A DNA stretch of 64,000 bases from JAAFIP01 sp963775085 (GCA_963775085.1 CAVZHO010000003.1:1-64000), one strand, 5' to 3'; positions 23,797-32,621 are shown, numbered from the stretch's first letter. Notes: generated by a model not told the origin, from the letters alone. A program made the numbers and translations.

Positions 23797-25299
23797 ATGG
23801 ACAGCTTTCTGATTTCATTGCAAAACCTTGCCTCGGTGGGCGTGATCGTCGCCGCATTTGCAGGCGTGCTCTGGGGCATCTTGGGCGGCGCGCTGCCCGG
23901 CATATCACCCTCCATTGCCATGGCCTTGCTGCTGCCGTTTACCGTGGGCATGACACCTACGGTAGCCTTGGTGCTGCTGGCCAGTGTGTATGTGGGCGCG
24001 GAATACGGCGGCTCGATTCCCGCAATCTTGATTCGTACGCCGGGCACCAACTCGGCCTCGGCCACGGTGACGGATGGCTACGAGATGGCGCGCCAAGGCA
24101 AGGCGGGTGAGGCGCTGGGCATCAGTTTGATGTCGGGTCTGTGGGGCGGCCTGTTTGGTTTGGCGGTCTTGGTGCTGGCCACCGAGAGTTTGGCCAAGGT
24201 AGCGCTGGCCTTCACGCCCGCAGCGTATTTTTCACTCGGTGTGTTGGGCTTGTCGGTGATAGCCGGTTTGTCGGGCGGCTCACTCTTGCGCGGCTTGATG
24301 GCCGCCTGCATGGGTTTGATGATCGCCTTTGTCGGCAGCGACCCGGTCTCGGGTGTGTCGCGTTTTACCTTTGGCTCGGCAGATTTGCTCAGCGGTGTCA
24401 AGCCCATCTTGGTGATGGTCGGCTTGTTTGCCGTCACCGAAATGCTGGTGCAAATTGGCGAGCCCGCCTGGGCCAAGGGCGGCCAAACCTCCACCAAGCT
24501 CAAGCTGCCCAATTGGGCCATGTCCAAGCGCCTGTTCAAACCGCAGGCCATCGGTGCGGTGATCGGCACGGTGGAGGGCGTGACACCGGGTGCGGGTGGC
24601 ACCATTGCGGCCTTCATGGCGTATTCGGAGGCCAGGCGCTGGTCCAAGCACCCCGAAGAGTTTGGCAAGGGCTCCCCCGAGGGAGTGGCCGCGCCCGAGG
24701 CGGCCAACAATGTGGTAACGGCCACCGCGCTGGTGCCGCTGCTCAGCCTGGGCATTCCAGGTTCCAATTCGGCGGCTATTTTGCTCGGCGGCTTTTTGAT
24801 CCACGGTTTGCAGCCCGGCCCCATGCTGTTCCAAAAAGCACCTGAAGTGGTGTATGGCCTGTACGGTGGTTTGTTCATTGCCAACATCGCCATGCTGTTG
24901 ATAGGCTTGGTCATTTTGTCGCCCTGCATGTGGCTGGTCAACCGCCCCAAGCCGTACTTGATTGCCTTTATCCTGGCGCTGGTGATGTCGGGCGTGTACG
25001 CTATCCACCAGAGCATATTTGAGTGCGGCCTGGTGCTGGCCATTGGTGTGCTGGGCTATGGCATGCGCCTGCTGCGCTTGCCGGTATTGCCCCTGGTGCT
25101 GGGTCTGGTGCTGGGCTATATGGTGGAGTCCAATTACCGCCGCAGTCTACTCATCTCTGGTGGCGAGCACAGTATTTTTATCACCGACCCGGTTTCGGCC
25201 ATCTTGCTGGGCATTGCCCTGGTGCTGGGCCTGTACACGGGTTGGAAAGAATTTTCTGACCGCCGCATAGTCAACACACCCCATAAAGTTATCGCATGA
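23797..25299 (+). CDS. tctA: Tripartite tricarboxylate transporter large membrane subunit TctA
   Basis: 500 residues from ATG 23797; the open frame continues upstream inside tctB but is not homologous there. It has 10-12 helices with the family motifs GILGGALPGISPSIAMALLL and GTVEGVTPGAGGTIAAFMAY, whose glycine-rich loops form the conserved transport core. Together with TctB and TctC this is a complete TTT system. Confidence 0.94.
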   Translation: MDSFLISLQNLASVGVIVAAFAGVLWGILGGALPGISPSIAMALLLPFTVGMTPTVALVLLASVYVGAEYGGSIPAILIRTPGTNSASATVTDGYEMARQGKAGEALGISLMSGLWGGLFGLAVLVLATESLAKVALAFTPAAYFSLGVLGLSVIAGLSGGSLLRGLMAACMGLMIAFVGSDPVSGVSRFTFGSADLLSGVKPILVMVGLFAVTEMLVQIGEPAWAKGGQTSTKLKLPNWAMSKRLFKPQAIGAVIGTVEGVTPGAGGTIAAFMAYSEARRWSKHPEEFGKGSPEGVAAPEAANNVVTATALVPLLSLGIPGSNSAAILLGGFLIHGLQPGPMLFQKAPEVVYGLYGGLFIANIAMLLIGLVILSPCMWLVNRPKPYLIAFILALVMSGVYAIHQSIFECGLVLAIGVLGYGMRLLRLPVLPLVLGLVLGYMVESNYRRSLLISGGEHSIFITDPVSAILLGIALVLGLYTGWKEFSDRRIVNTPHKVIA

Positions 25300-26675
25300 A
25301 CGACACCCCACACACTTTAGGCACGGTAGCGCAACGCTTGGCGCAGGTGATTGTGCAGGCCACACCCGAAAAAGATGCTCTCGGCCAGCAAGTAGGCCAA
25401 CGCCTGTTGATGGACGTGGCAGGCATCTGCCTGGCGGCACGCAACGAGGTGTATGTGAAAGCGGCACTCGCGTCCATTGACCAGGAGGGCCCTTGCACGG
25501 TCATAGGTTTTGCACAAAGCTGTGGCGTAGAAGGCGCGGCCTTTGTCAACGGTATTGCCGCGCATGGCGAAGACTTTGACGACACCTATGAAGGCGGCCC
25601 GGTGCATGCCGGTGCCGTGGTGGTGCCCGCCCTGCTGGCCGCAGCGCAACGCCATGCCTTGAGCGGCGACATGCTGCTGCGCGGTATGGCCATGGGCGTA
25701 GAGGTTACCTGCCGTCTGTGCAGTGTGGCCCCGATGCAGGTGCACAAGGCGGGCTTTCACCCCACGGCGATTTTTGGTGTGTTTGGTGCGGTGGCCGGTT
25801 TGGGCGCGGCGCTCAAGCTCACGCAGCAGCAAATCGTCGATGCGCTGGGCATTGCGGGCAGCATGGCGGGCGGCATTATTGAGTATTTGGCCGACGGCTC
25901 CTGGACCAAGCGCATGCACCCCGGCTGGGCGGCGCAGTCGGCCTACCGCGCGGTGCGGTTGGCGCAAAACGGTTTTAAAGGGCCTGCCACTGTGTTTGAG
26001 GGCAAGCATGGCGTATTCCATGGTTTTGCCAACACCAGCGCGGGCAATTTTGAGGCCATGCTCAAGGGCTTTGGCCAAGAGTGGCTGTGGACGGGTATCG
26101 CGTTTAAACCCTATGCCTGCGGCACCATGGCGCACCCGTTTATCGACTGCGCCCGGGCATTTCGCGCCAAGGGTATTGCGTTGGATCAGATCACTAAGAT
26201 TGAATGCAACACGGCAGAGGGCATCGTGCACCGCCTGTGGGAGCCGCTGGCGCTCAAGGCCTCGCCGCCTAATGGCTATGCGGCCAAGTTCAGCATTCCC
26301 TATGCCATTGCGGCGGGCCTGACCTTTGATGATGCGGGTTTGGGTGAGTATGCTGAAGACGTTGTACAGCGCGCCGACCTGCGTGCACTGGCGGCTAAGG
26401 TGTCGTATATCGTTGATCCAAAGAATCCGTACCCCAAGCAGTTCACGGGGCATTTGCGCATTACGTTGAAGAATGGCGAGGTGCATGAGCACAGCCAAGG
26501 CTATTTCAAGGGTGGTGTGGACCACCCGATGAGTGATGCGGATTTGCAGCAGAAGTTTTTGGCCAATTGCCGCTATGGCAAGGTGTCGGATGCGCAGGCG
26601 CAGGCGCTCTTGTCGCAATTGGGTTCTGTGTTTGGGGCTGGCACGGTGAATGTGTCGGCACTGATGCTGGGCTAA
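25296..26675 (+). CDS. MmgE/PrpD family protein
   Basis: 459 residues; the start overlaps the tctA stop (ATGA). The MmgE/PrpD fold includes 2-methylcitrate dehydratase, cis-aconitate decarboxylase and related hydro-lyases. Visible markers are HGEDFDDTYEGGPVHAGAVV, HPTAIFGVFGAVAGLGAALK and SWTKRMHPGWAAQSAYRAV. No other methylcitrate-cycle gene is here, so it more likely acts on the acid imported by TctCBA than on methylcitrate. Confidence 0.88.
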   Translation: MNDTPHTLGTVAQRLAQVIVQATPEKDALGQQVGQRLLMDVAGICLAARNEVYVKAALASIDQEGPCTVIGFAQSCGVEGAAFVNGIAAHGEDFDDTYEGGPVHAGAVVVPALLAAAQRHALSGDMLLRGMAMGVEVTCRLCSVAPMQVHKAGFHPTAIFGVFGAVAGLGAALKLTQQQIVDALGIAGSMAGGIIEYLADGSWTKRMHPGWAAQSAYRAVRLAQNGFKGPATVFEGKHGVFHGFANTSAGNFEAMLKGFGQEWLWTGIAFKPYACGTMAHPFIDCARAFRAKGIALDQITKIECNTAEGIVHRLWEPLALKASPPNGYAAKFSIPYAIAAGLTFDDAGLGEYAEDVVQRADLRALAAKVSYIVDPKNPYPKQFTGHLRITLKNGEVHEHSQGYFKGGVDHPMSDADLQQKFLANCRYGKVSDAQAQALLSQLGSVFGAGTVNVSALMLG

Positions 26676-26780
26676 TTGATGTTTCCCGCAATGATGATTC
26701 GCGATAGCTCATCGCGTTTGACTGTGACCTCGCGGGAGCGGTCATTGGGGGAGTGGAGATTACGCGCTGGGTCTTCACTT

Positions 26781-26885
26781 GATCAGGTCGGCGGCGCGCT
26801 CAGCTCCGCGGCTGTCCTCCGTTGCGGCCTAGGGCCGCTGCCTCCCCCTTTATGCCGCTGCGCTGAGCGCACCACCGGCCTGATC
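26781..26885 (+). repeat. Core-in-hairpin element, copy a
   Basis: A 59-base core (26804-26862) sits between 23-base arms (26781-26803 and 26863-26885). The arms pair at 20 of 23 positions. The core has CGCGGCTGTC at one end, an inner GCGGCC...GGCCGC hairpin, and CCTTTATGCCGC at the other end. Confidence 0.75.
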
Positions 26886-26983
26886 CTGCGAACTTGGCGG
26901 GCGTTTAACCGTTGCGCGCCGATCATGCCCGGCAGAGGCAGTGCGGCAGAAACTCAACCGTTGTATGCAACTGAAGTCCGCTG

Positions 26984-27086
26984 CCCCGGCGCTTGGGGTG
27001 AGTGGCGTAGCGGCATAAAGGAGGAGTTGGCGGCCCTAGGCCGCCACGGGGGACAGCCGCGTAGCCAATCACCCCAAGTGCCGGGG
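26984..27086 (-). repeat. Core-in-hairpin element, copy b
   Basis: Opposite orientation to copy a. A 59-base core (27006-27064) is roughly 85 percent like copy a. The 22-base arms (26984-27005 and 27065-27086) pair at 20 of 22 positions but share no sequence with the arms of copy a. The 26676-27141 gap otherwise holds no gene that I can support. Confidence 0.75.
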
Positions 27087-27141
27087 CGTACACAAACCCT
27101 GTGCGCGAATTTCTGAACACTCCATAAGCAGCAGCCCCACA

Positions 27142-27900
27142 ATGAGTCAAGCAATGCAAACTCACAAAGTAGCCCTAGTCACAGGCGCAGGCCGCAACAT
27201 TGGTCGCGCTATCGCGTTGGCCCTGGCGCAGCAAGGCTTTGCCGTCGCCATCAACGTGCGCAGCTCGGTCGCTGAAGGCCAGGCGGTGGTGGACGAGCTG
27301 CAAGCCATGGGCACGCCTGCGCTGCTGTGCGTAGCTGATGTGACCGACCAGGCCGCTGTGCAGGGCATGCTGACGCAAATCGGGCAGCACTGGGGGCGGC
27401 TGGACGTATTGGTGAATAACGCGGCGGTGCGGCACGAAGCACCGATCAGCAGCATCAGCGCGGCGGACTGGCGCAATACTTTGGCCGTGGTGCTCGACGG
27501 TGCTTTTTTCTGCGCGCAAGCCGCGCTGCCTTTGCTGCAAAAATCTCCCGCCGGGGCCATCATCAATATCGGCGGTCTCACCGCACATACCGGTGCCGCC
27601 CAGCGCGCGCATGTGGTGACGGCCAAGGCGGGCTTGACGGGGCTTACGCGGGCGCTGGCGCATGAGTTGGCACCGGGCATTACGGTTAACTGCGTTGCGC
27701 CCGGCATGATCTCCACCGCGCGCAACGCCAGCACCGCTGCCGGCACGCCGCAGCACCATGCCAAACACCAGCCGCTGCTGGAGCGCCGGGGCACGGCCGA
27801 AGAAGTGGCCGCGATGGTGACCTGGCTGGCCAGCGAGCAGGCGCGCTTTGTGACCGGGCAGGTGATGCACGTCAACGGCGGCACCTACTTGGGTTCATGA
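27142..27900 (+). CDS. SDR-family protein lacking the catalytic tyrosine
   Basis: 252 residues with the Rossmann NAD(P) motif TGAGRNIGRAIALALAQQG, the NNAA motif and the family tail WLASEQARFVTGQVMHVNGG. The active-site YxxxK reads HVVTAK: lysine is present but the tyrosine position is valine. The catalytic serine position is also not serine (INIGGLTAHTGA). It may be an inactive or atypical SDR. The gene overlaps the AbrB-type gene by ATGA and belongs to the tct-linked group, although repeats separate it from prpD. Confidence 0.85.
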   Translation: MSQAMQTHKVALVTGAGRNIGRAIALALAQQGFAVAINVRSSVAEGQAVVDELQAMGTPALLCVADVTDQAAVQGMLTQIGQHWGRLDVLVNNAAVRHEAPISSISAADWRNTLAVVLDGAFFCAQAALPLLQKSPAGAIINIGGLTAHTGAAQRAHVVTAKAGLTGLTRALAHELAPGITVNCVAPGMISTARNASTAAGTPQHHAKHQPLLERRGTAEEVAAMVTWLASEQARFVTGQVMHVNGGTYLGS

Positions 27901-28973
27901 AGCCGCCCACACCAGACGGAGCGGGCGGCATAGCGCGTCAAGCGCTGCAATCGATTGCCACCGTCGCCTGTGCACTTGCAGGTGGTGCTATTGCCGCTGC
28001 TATCCACATGCCATTGCCCTGGCTGCTCGGCGCCATGCTGGGCGTGGCCTGCATCAGCATGGCGGGCCGGGCCAGCCGCCAGCCGGTGCGTGCGCGCAAG
28101 GCGGCGCAAATTTATATTGGCAGCGCCATCGGGCTGTATTTCACCCCCGTGGTGTTTGGGCAAATGGCGGGCTTGGCGCTGTGGATCGTGCTGGGCGCAC
28201 TGGTCGGCCTGGCCATGTCGGTTCTGGCAGCGCGGTGGCTGCAAAAGCTGGCCAAGATCGATGGCCCCACTGCCATCTACGCCGTGGCCTTGGGGGCCTC
28301 GGCAGAAATGTCGGTGCAAGCGCAGCGTGCTGGGGCTGATGCCGCTGTGGTGGCCTCGGCCCACGCGGTACGCATCATGATGGTGACTTTCGGTGCGTCC
28401 TTCATTGTGTGGGCCACCGGTGCCGCCAGCGTGTCGCCGCCGGTGGGTGTGGACGCATTGGCCTTGCACTGGGCGGGCGCGTTGCTGGCCGTGGCCGCAC
28501 TGGTGGGCTGGGCATTTTCGCGTGGGCATATTCCCAACGCCTGGGTGCTGGGTGCCCTGGTGGTCAGCGGTGCCTGCGCGTCGCAGGGCTTGAACGCCCA
28601 CATGCCCGACTTGGGCCTGTTGGCCGCGCAACTGGTGATTGGCTGGGGTCTGGGCCAAAACATGACCCCCGAATTCTTCACCCGCGCCCCGCGCACGCTG
28701 GCGGCGGTAGCGGCGGTGACGGTGGCTATTTTGGCGGTCTGCATTGGTGCTGCCATGCTGATTGCCATGGGCGCGCGCCTGCCGGTGATGACGGCGTTTT
28801 TGTCCCTGGCTCCGGGCGGAATGACCGAGATGGGCATCATCTCCAAAACCTTTGGCTACGGTGCGCCCATTGTCACGTCCTTCCACCTTACGCGCATTTT
28901 GTGCACTGTCTTTCTCACGCAGCCGATGGCGCATTGGATGCTGCGTTCTGGGTGGGTACGTAAAACGCTATAA
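27897..28973 (+). CDS. AbrB-family (PF05145-type) integral membrane protein
   Basis: 358 residues with about ten membrane helices in two similar halves. LPWLLGAMLGVACISMAGR and IPNAWVLGALVVSGACASQG are the paired repeat motifs of this family, sometimes misnamed ammonia monooxygenase. LAPGGMTEMGIISKTFGYG is the conserved C-terminal loop. Family members often neighbour TctC-type transporters, so a transport-related role is likely, but none is proven. The stop codon lies in the first bases of an R1 repeat. Confidence 0.8.
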   Translation: MKPPTPDGAGGIARQALQSIATVACALAGGAIAAAIHMPLPWLLGAMLGVACISMAGRASRQPVRARKAAQIYIGSAIGLYFTPVVFGQMAGLALWIVLGALVGLAMSVLAARWLQKLAKIDGPTAIYAVALGASAEMSVQAQRAGADAAVVASAHAVRIMMVTFGASFIVWATGAASVSPPVGVDALALHWAGALLAVAALVGWAFSRGHIPNAWVLGALVVSGACASQGLNAHMPDLGLLAAQLVIGWGLGQNMTPEFFTRAPRTLAAVAAVTVAILAVCIGAAMLIAMGARLPVMTAFLSLAPGGMTEMGIISKTFGYGAPIVTSFHLTRILCTVFLTQPMAHWMLRSGWVRKTL

Positions 28974-29020
28974 ATTTGCTAGCTGTTTACGTCCTGCCAA
29001 CAAGGACTACGGGCGGTTTT
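28967..29020 (-). repeat. R1 repeat copy after the AbrB-family gene
   Basis: CTATAAATTTGCTAGCTGTT, then TACGTCCTGCCAACAAGGAC and TACGGGCGG. Its first bases supply the TAA stop of the upstream gene. Confidence 0.75.
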
Positions 29021-29106
29021 GATTATGCAATTGAGTTTGCCGACGGTTTTTGCGATCTATGGTGGTAGTTCGCTCGCTTCTGAAGACACTGAGATAGTCT
29101 CGTATG

Positions 29107-29180
29107 CACGGTTAGGTGTTTATCATCCGCCCTCATACTGGAGTACCAGAAATCGGTCGGCTGATAAACACCTAACCGTG
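29107..29180. repeat. Hairpin 1 carrying a 31-base core in its loop
   Basis: The arms 29107-29125 and 29162-29180 form a perfect 19-bp stem. The loop holds a 31-base core (29128-29158) that is the exact reverse complement of the loop core of hairpin 2. Confidence 0.8.
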
Positions 29181-29195
29181 TGCAATCAACTTAGC

Positions 29196-29245
29196 GCGCT
29201 ACCGGTAGTTTCCTGCAAGTATCTTCCGTAGACTACGGGTAGCGC
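29196..29245. repeat. Middle hairpin between the two core-bearing hairpins
   Basis: GCGCTACCGGTAG (29196-29208) pairs with CTACGGGTAGCGC (29233-29245) at 12 of 13 positions around a 24-base loop. Confidence 0.6.
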
Positions 29246-29260
29246 TCTACCATGTGTGCA

Positions 29261-29336
29261 AGGCGGTTGAGCGTATGCAAATTGACCGATTTCTGGTACT
29301 CCAGTATGAGGGCGATTTGCATGCGCTCAATCGCCT
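29261..29336. repeat. Hairpin 2 carrying the inverted 31-base core
   Basis: The arms 29261-29282 and 29315-29336 pair at 20 of 22 positions. The loop core is 29284-29314. The arm sequence is unrelated to hairpin 1. The gap 28974-29443 holds these structures and no gene that I can support. Confidence 0.8.
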
Positions 29337-29443
29337 GGGAAGCACGTCACCGTCCAACGTCAAGCGTCTACCAACGCCTAGTAAACCGCAATCCAAGCGC
29401 AAAGCCTCTGCGCACCAACAAGCAACCGAAGGCAAACACGTCA

Positions 29444-30553
29444 TCACTTCCAAGGATCAATCGTCATATGAATCGCGTTCTCCGCACCTTCACCAACTAG
29501 AGAGCGCAAAGCATACTCCGTCTGTGCCAGGCCAAAGGTGTGTGTCCCCATGTCTTTTACGTTGTGGCGGTTACCGGCAATGAGTTGCAACGCAAGTTCC
29601 ACGGACTCGTAGCTGTGGCCACGCATGCCCTTGACGGTAAGGAAGCGGGCGATGATCATGTCGCTGTCGAACTGGGGTATTTTCTGGCGCTTGATGCCGC
29701 CCAGGATGACGCGGCCGCGCTTGCGGGCCAACTGCATGGCGCTGATGACCGAGCCGGGGCCGCCCGAAGCACAGTCAACTACCAAGTCAGCCATCAAGCC
29801 ACCAGTGATGTCGGCCACCGTCTCCAGCAAGTCTTGCTCGCCGATCGCCACGGTGTGGTGCGCACCCAAATGCTTGGCCATATCGAGGCGGATTTTGTCA
29901 GACGGCGTGGACAGGCCGGTGACAATGATTTTCTCGGCACCCGCTTCTTTGGCCGCGACCACGCACGCCAAGCCTTGCTGGCCAGGCCCTTGGATCAGCA
30001 CGGTTTGGCCAGGGCCTGCGCCGCCTTGCAAATACACCCACTCAATGCCGTTGGACAGAGGCAGGGCCAGCGCGGCGTATTTGGGCTCCAGGCCTGCGGG
30101 CACTTTATGGAACACGGTGTTCAGGTGCAGCTCCTGGTACTGGCTGTAGCCGCCCCACAGGCCGTTGCCCACGCTGACACCGGTGGCACCGTAGCGCAAA
30201 CCACCCAAGCGCCAATCCGTAGCGTTGCACAGGCGGAAGTCACCGCTGCGGCAAAAGTCGCAGTGGCCGCAGGGCAGGTACTCTTCCAGCGCTACCAGGT
30301 CGCCTTCTTTCACGCCCCATTTAGGGCCTGCAATGGCGCCCACTTCTTGCACATAGCCCACCGTCTCGTGCCCCAAAATGGCCGGGCCACGCAGCCTGGG
30401 GATGTCCTGGAAAAACATCCAGTCACTACCGCATACGCCGGTGATGGCGACCTTGAGCAATCCGGTCGTTGGGCTGGGCGCAGGCGTTTCAAAGTTCTGA
30501 ATCTCGACCACGCCCGTGGGTAGGGCGACGGCGGCTTTAAAGGGAATTCCCAT
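29444..30553 (-). CDS. Zinc-dependent medium-chain alcohol dehydrogenase
   Basis: 369 residues. Catalytic zinc ligands are CGSD and GHE. The structural zinc lobe is CGHCDFCRSGDFRLC. The Rossmann domain includes GPGQQGLACVVAAKEAGAEK. It resembles threonine dehydrogenase / aryl-alcohol dehydrogenase types; the substrate is not readable. It lies downstream of the Rieske oxygenase on the same strand, separated by an AT-rich inverted repeat. Confidence 0.9.
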   Translation of the reverse strand: MGIPFKAAVALPTGVVEIQNFETPAPSPTTGLLKVAITGVCGSDWMFFQDIPRLRGPAILGHETVGYVQEVGAIAGPKWGVKEGDLVALEEYLPCGHCDFCRSGDFRLCNATDWRLGGLRYGATGVSVGNGLWGGYSQYQELHLNTVFHKVPAGLEPKYAALALPLSNGIEWVYLQGGAGPGQTVLIQGPGQQGLACVVAAKEAGAEKIIVTGLSTPSDKIRLDMAKHLGAHHTVAIGEQDLLETVADITGGLMADLVVDCASGGPGSVISAMQLARKRGRVILGGIKRQKIPQFDSDMIIARFLTVKGMRGHSYESVELALQLIAGNRHNVKDMGTHTFGLAQTEYALRSLVGEGAENAIHMTIDPWK

Positions 30554-30597
30554 GGGGTTGTCTCACAAACTAAGGCTATGAACGATGGAGGTCGAGG

Positions 30598-30716
30598 TAA
30601 CGCAAAAAGCGCAAAAATTTCGCAAAAAGCGCAAAAAAATTAAAGATTGAAATAATGTGATTTATCCACCCAATTTTTTGCGATTTTGGTTTTCCAATTT
30701 TGCGTTTTTTGCGTTA
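30598..30716. repeat. AT-rich inverted and direct repeats between the Rieske oxygenase and dehydrogenase genes
   Basis: CGCAAAAAGCGCAAAAA occurs twice in tandem (30601-30617 and 30621-30637). Near-complementary sequence lies at 30696-30716 (TTTTGCGTTTTTTGCGTTA). It could be a terminator/attenuator or a protein-binding site; I cannot tell which. Confidence 0.55.
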
Positions 30717-30741
30717 AATCCAAAGGTTTTTGGAGCAAGTA

Positions 30742-32025
30742 TTAAACGCTGGCGTGCGGCTTGCCCGGCGCGGACTGGAAGGCATCTTTCGCGGCTTCTT
30801 TGAACACCTGGTCGCGCTTGAGCAAGATCGCTACCGAGCGGATCTTTTGGTGCTCGGGGTCCATGCCCGGCACTTTGTAATCGGGGTCGGCAGCCAAGGC
30901 CCGTACGGCTTTGAGCAGGCGGTTGCGCATCATGATGATGCCGTTGTCGGTGGAGACCAGGTTTTCTTTGGTGCGGTCTTGCAGCGCGCCCATGCTCTCT
31001 TGCAATGACGCGTCTTGCATGCCAATGCCTTCAATGCCGCTGTACAGGCTGCCTTCGCGTTGGGCCTTGCGGTTCATCATGTAGTCGTTGTCTTTGCGCT
31101 GCAAGGGCACGTAGTTGGCATCGACCTTCACATGGATGCTGGCACCGCCGTCCATCGCCGTGCGCTCGGCCTGCGTCAGCTCGCGCGTGGGGTGGTAGTC
31201 AAAGCTCCAGGTCCAGCAGGTGGTGTCGTTGATGGGCACCCAGAAATGGCCATGCACCGGGTGGTCGCCGCGCGGCGGCACCATGGTAAAGCAGGGCATG
31301 ATCCAGGGGGTAATGCGCCAGTAGTACTGGTCATCTTCGGCATTGCGCCGCGCGCCCACCAGCAGGCCGCCATCGGCCTCGACCACCTCAAACACGGGGC
31401 TTAGGTCGCTCAGGTTGTACTGATTGCCTTTGGCCCCTTTGAACAGCGGGTCGCGGCTCAGGCTGGCGCTGTGCAAAAACGAGACGTGGCTCGAATCAAT
31501 ACCGCCTTCCAGCGCTTGCAGCCAGTTGGTTTCCTGGATGCGCTTGGACATGTAGGAGTGCGCGTCGGGCAGGGTGGCAAACTCCCAGGCCGGCAACTCG
31601 GGCTTGCGTTCGGGCTCGCCCATATAGACCCAAATCACGCCGCCGCGCTCGACCATGGGGTAGGACTTGAGCTTGATGCGGTTGCAGTAGCCGCTGGTGG
31701 GCTCGGACGGCACCTCGATGCACTGGCCGTTCACGTCATATTTCCAGCCGTGGTAGGGGCAGCGGATGCCGCCCTCTTCGTTGCGGCCAAACCAGAGCGA
31801 CACGCCCCGGTGCGCGCAAAATTCGTCAACCAAACCCAGCTTGCCGCTGGTATCGCGAAAGGCCAGCATTTTTTCGGACAGCAGCTCCAGACGCACCGGG
31901 TCGCAATCCGGGCCGGGCAGCTGTGAAGCCAGCAAGGCGGGCAGCCAAAAACGGCGAAACATATTGCCCATGGGGGTGCCGGGGCCGGTTTGGCAGAGCA
32001 AGTCGTTGTGTTCTTTTTTCAACAT
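30742..32025 (-). CDS. Rieske non-heme iron oxygenase, large subunit (phthalate dioxygenase-like)
   Basis: 427 residues. The Rieske 2Fe-2S motifs are CAHRG and CPYHGWKY (about residues 70-93). The mononuclear iron region is EGGIDSSHVSFLHS, with the 2-His pattern and nearby Asp that bridges subunits. The ring-hydroxylating large subunit without a beta subunit fits the phthalate 4,5-dioxygenase / demethylase type. Electron partners in the window are the ferredoxin at 32206 and the reductase at 39163. A site 3 operator lies upstream. Confidence 0.9.
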   Translation of the reverse strand: MLKKEHNDLLCQTGPGTPMGNMFRRFWLPALLASQLPGPDCDPVRLELLSEKMLAFRDTSGKLGLVDEFCAHRGVSLWFGRNEEGGIRCPYHGWKYDVNGQCIEVPSEPTSGYCNRIKLKSYPMVERGGVIWVYMGEPERKPELPAWEFATLPDAHSYMSKRIQETNWLQALEGGIDSSHVSFLHSASLSRDPLFKGAKGNQYNLSDLSPVFEVVEADGGLLVGARRNAEDDQYYWRITPWIMPCFTMVPPRGDHPVHGHFWVPINDTTCWTWSFDYHPTRELTQAERTAMDGGASIHVKVDANYVPLQRKDNDYMMNRKAQREGSLYSGIEGIGMQDASLQESMGALQDRTKENLVSTDNGIIMMRNRLLKAVRALAADPDYKVPGMDPEHQKIRSVAILLKRDQVFKEAAKDAFQSAPGKPHASV

Positions 32026-32124
32026 GGTGAGGGATCCTTGGGTTGGCTTGCAAGGCGCTAGGCTAGGCTTTGCGATGATGGATTTTGGGGTGGCTGGAAA
32101 GGGGAATAGGGGGTAAATTCAGGC

Positions 32125-32149
32125 GTTCTTTATAAAGGAACAATGTTCT
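32125..32149 (-). promoter_or_regulatory. Putative IclR-type operator, site 3
   Basis: On the minus strand it reads AGAAC-ATT-GTTCC-TTTATAAA-GAAC, pointing at the Rieske oxygenase gene. It lies between the divergent Rieske genes, and a further GAAA half-site is at 32157. Confidence 0.7.
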
Positions 32150-32205
32150 TTTATTGGAAACGAGGTTATCATTGGAACCCTGTCTTTGTCAACTGGAGAA
32201 CCCCT

Positions 32206-32526
32206 ATGTCAGGTCCGTGCAAATACCTCGCTTTGTGCAAAGCCTCGGCCGTTGCGCCGGGCAAAGTCATCAAGATCGAGAAAGAGGGCTTGACGCTGGC
32301 GGTGTTTAACCTGGACGGCGAATACTTCGTCACCAACGACGCCTGCACCCACGGCCCCGGCTCTTTGTCCGAGGGCGAGGTGGACGGCGATGTGGTGGAG
32401 TGCGACTTTCACAACGGCTCGTTCAACATACGCACCGGTGAGCCGGTTGCCTCGCCATGTATTGTGCCGTTGAAGACATACAAAGCGCGCTTGGAAGCGG
32501 GCGAGATTGCGATTGAGACTGCTTGA
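32206..32526 (+). CDS. Rieske-type 2Fe-2S ferredoxin
   Basis: 106 residues from ATG 32206, preceded by GGAG; the frame is open upstream into the operator region but that part is not homologous. The cluster ligands are CTHG (CxH) and CDFH (CxxH), followed by HNGSFNIRTGEPVASPC. It is a soluble electron carrier for the divergently encoded Rieske oxygenase, of the nitrite reductase small-subunit / biphenyl ferredoxin type. Confidence 0.9.
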   Translation: MSGPCKYLALCKASAVAPGKVIKIEKEGLTLAVFNLDGEYFVTNDACTHGPGSLSEGEVDGDVVECDFHNGSFNIRTGEPVASPCIVPLKTYKARLEAGEIAIETA

Positions 32527-32621
32527 AGGTTCCGGAATTCACGACGCTGATCAGTGTGAATCCGTCTGTGTTCTAAGGTCTGTGAACTGATTTTAGTTCT
32601 GCGCTCGACATGGCACTTGGC

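Noticed and set aside
25317..26618. 433-codon minus-strand frame opposite the MmgE/PrpD gene
   Set aside because: The plus-strand gene has clear family motifs and ATGA coupling to tctA; the antisense frame has none.
26676..27165. Small open frames over the core-in-hairpin repeats
   Set aside because: They translate the palindromic repeats in both directions and show no conserved protein feature.
29019..29583. Short open frames sharing the peptide SYWSTRNRS
   Set aside because: The shared peptide comes from the 31-base inverted core of the hairpins, not from a protein family.
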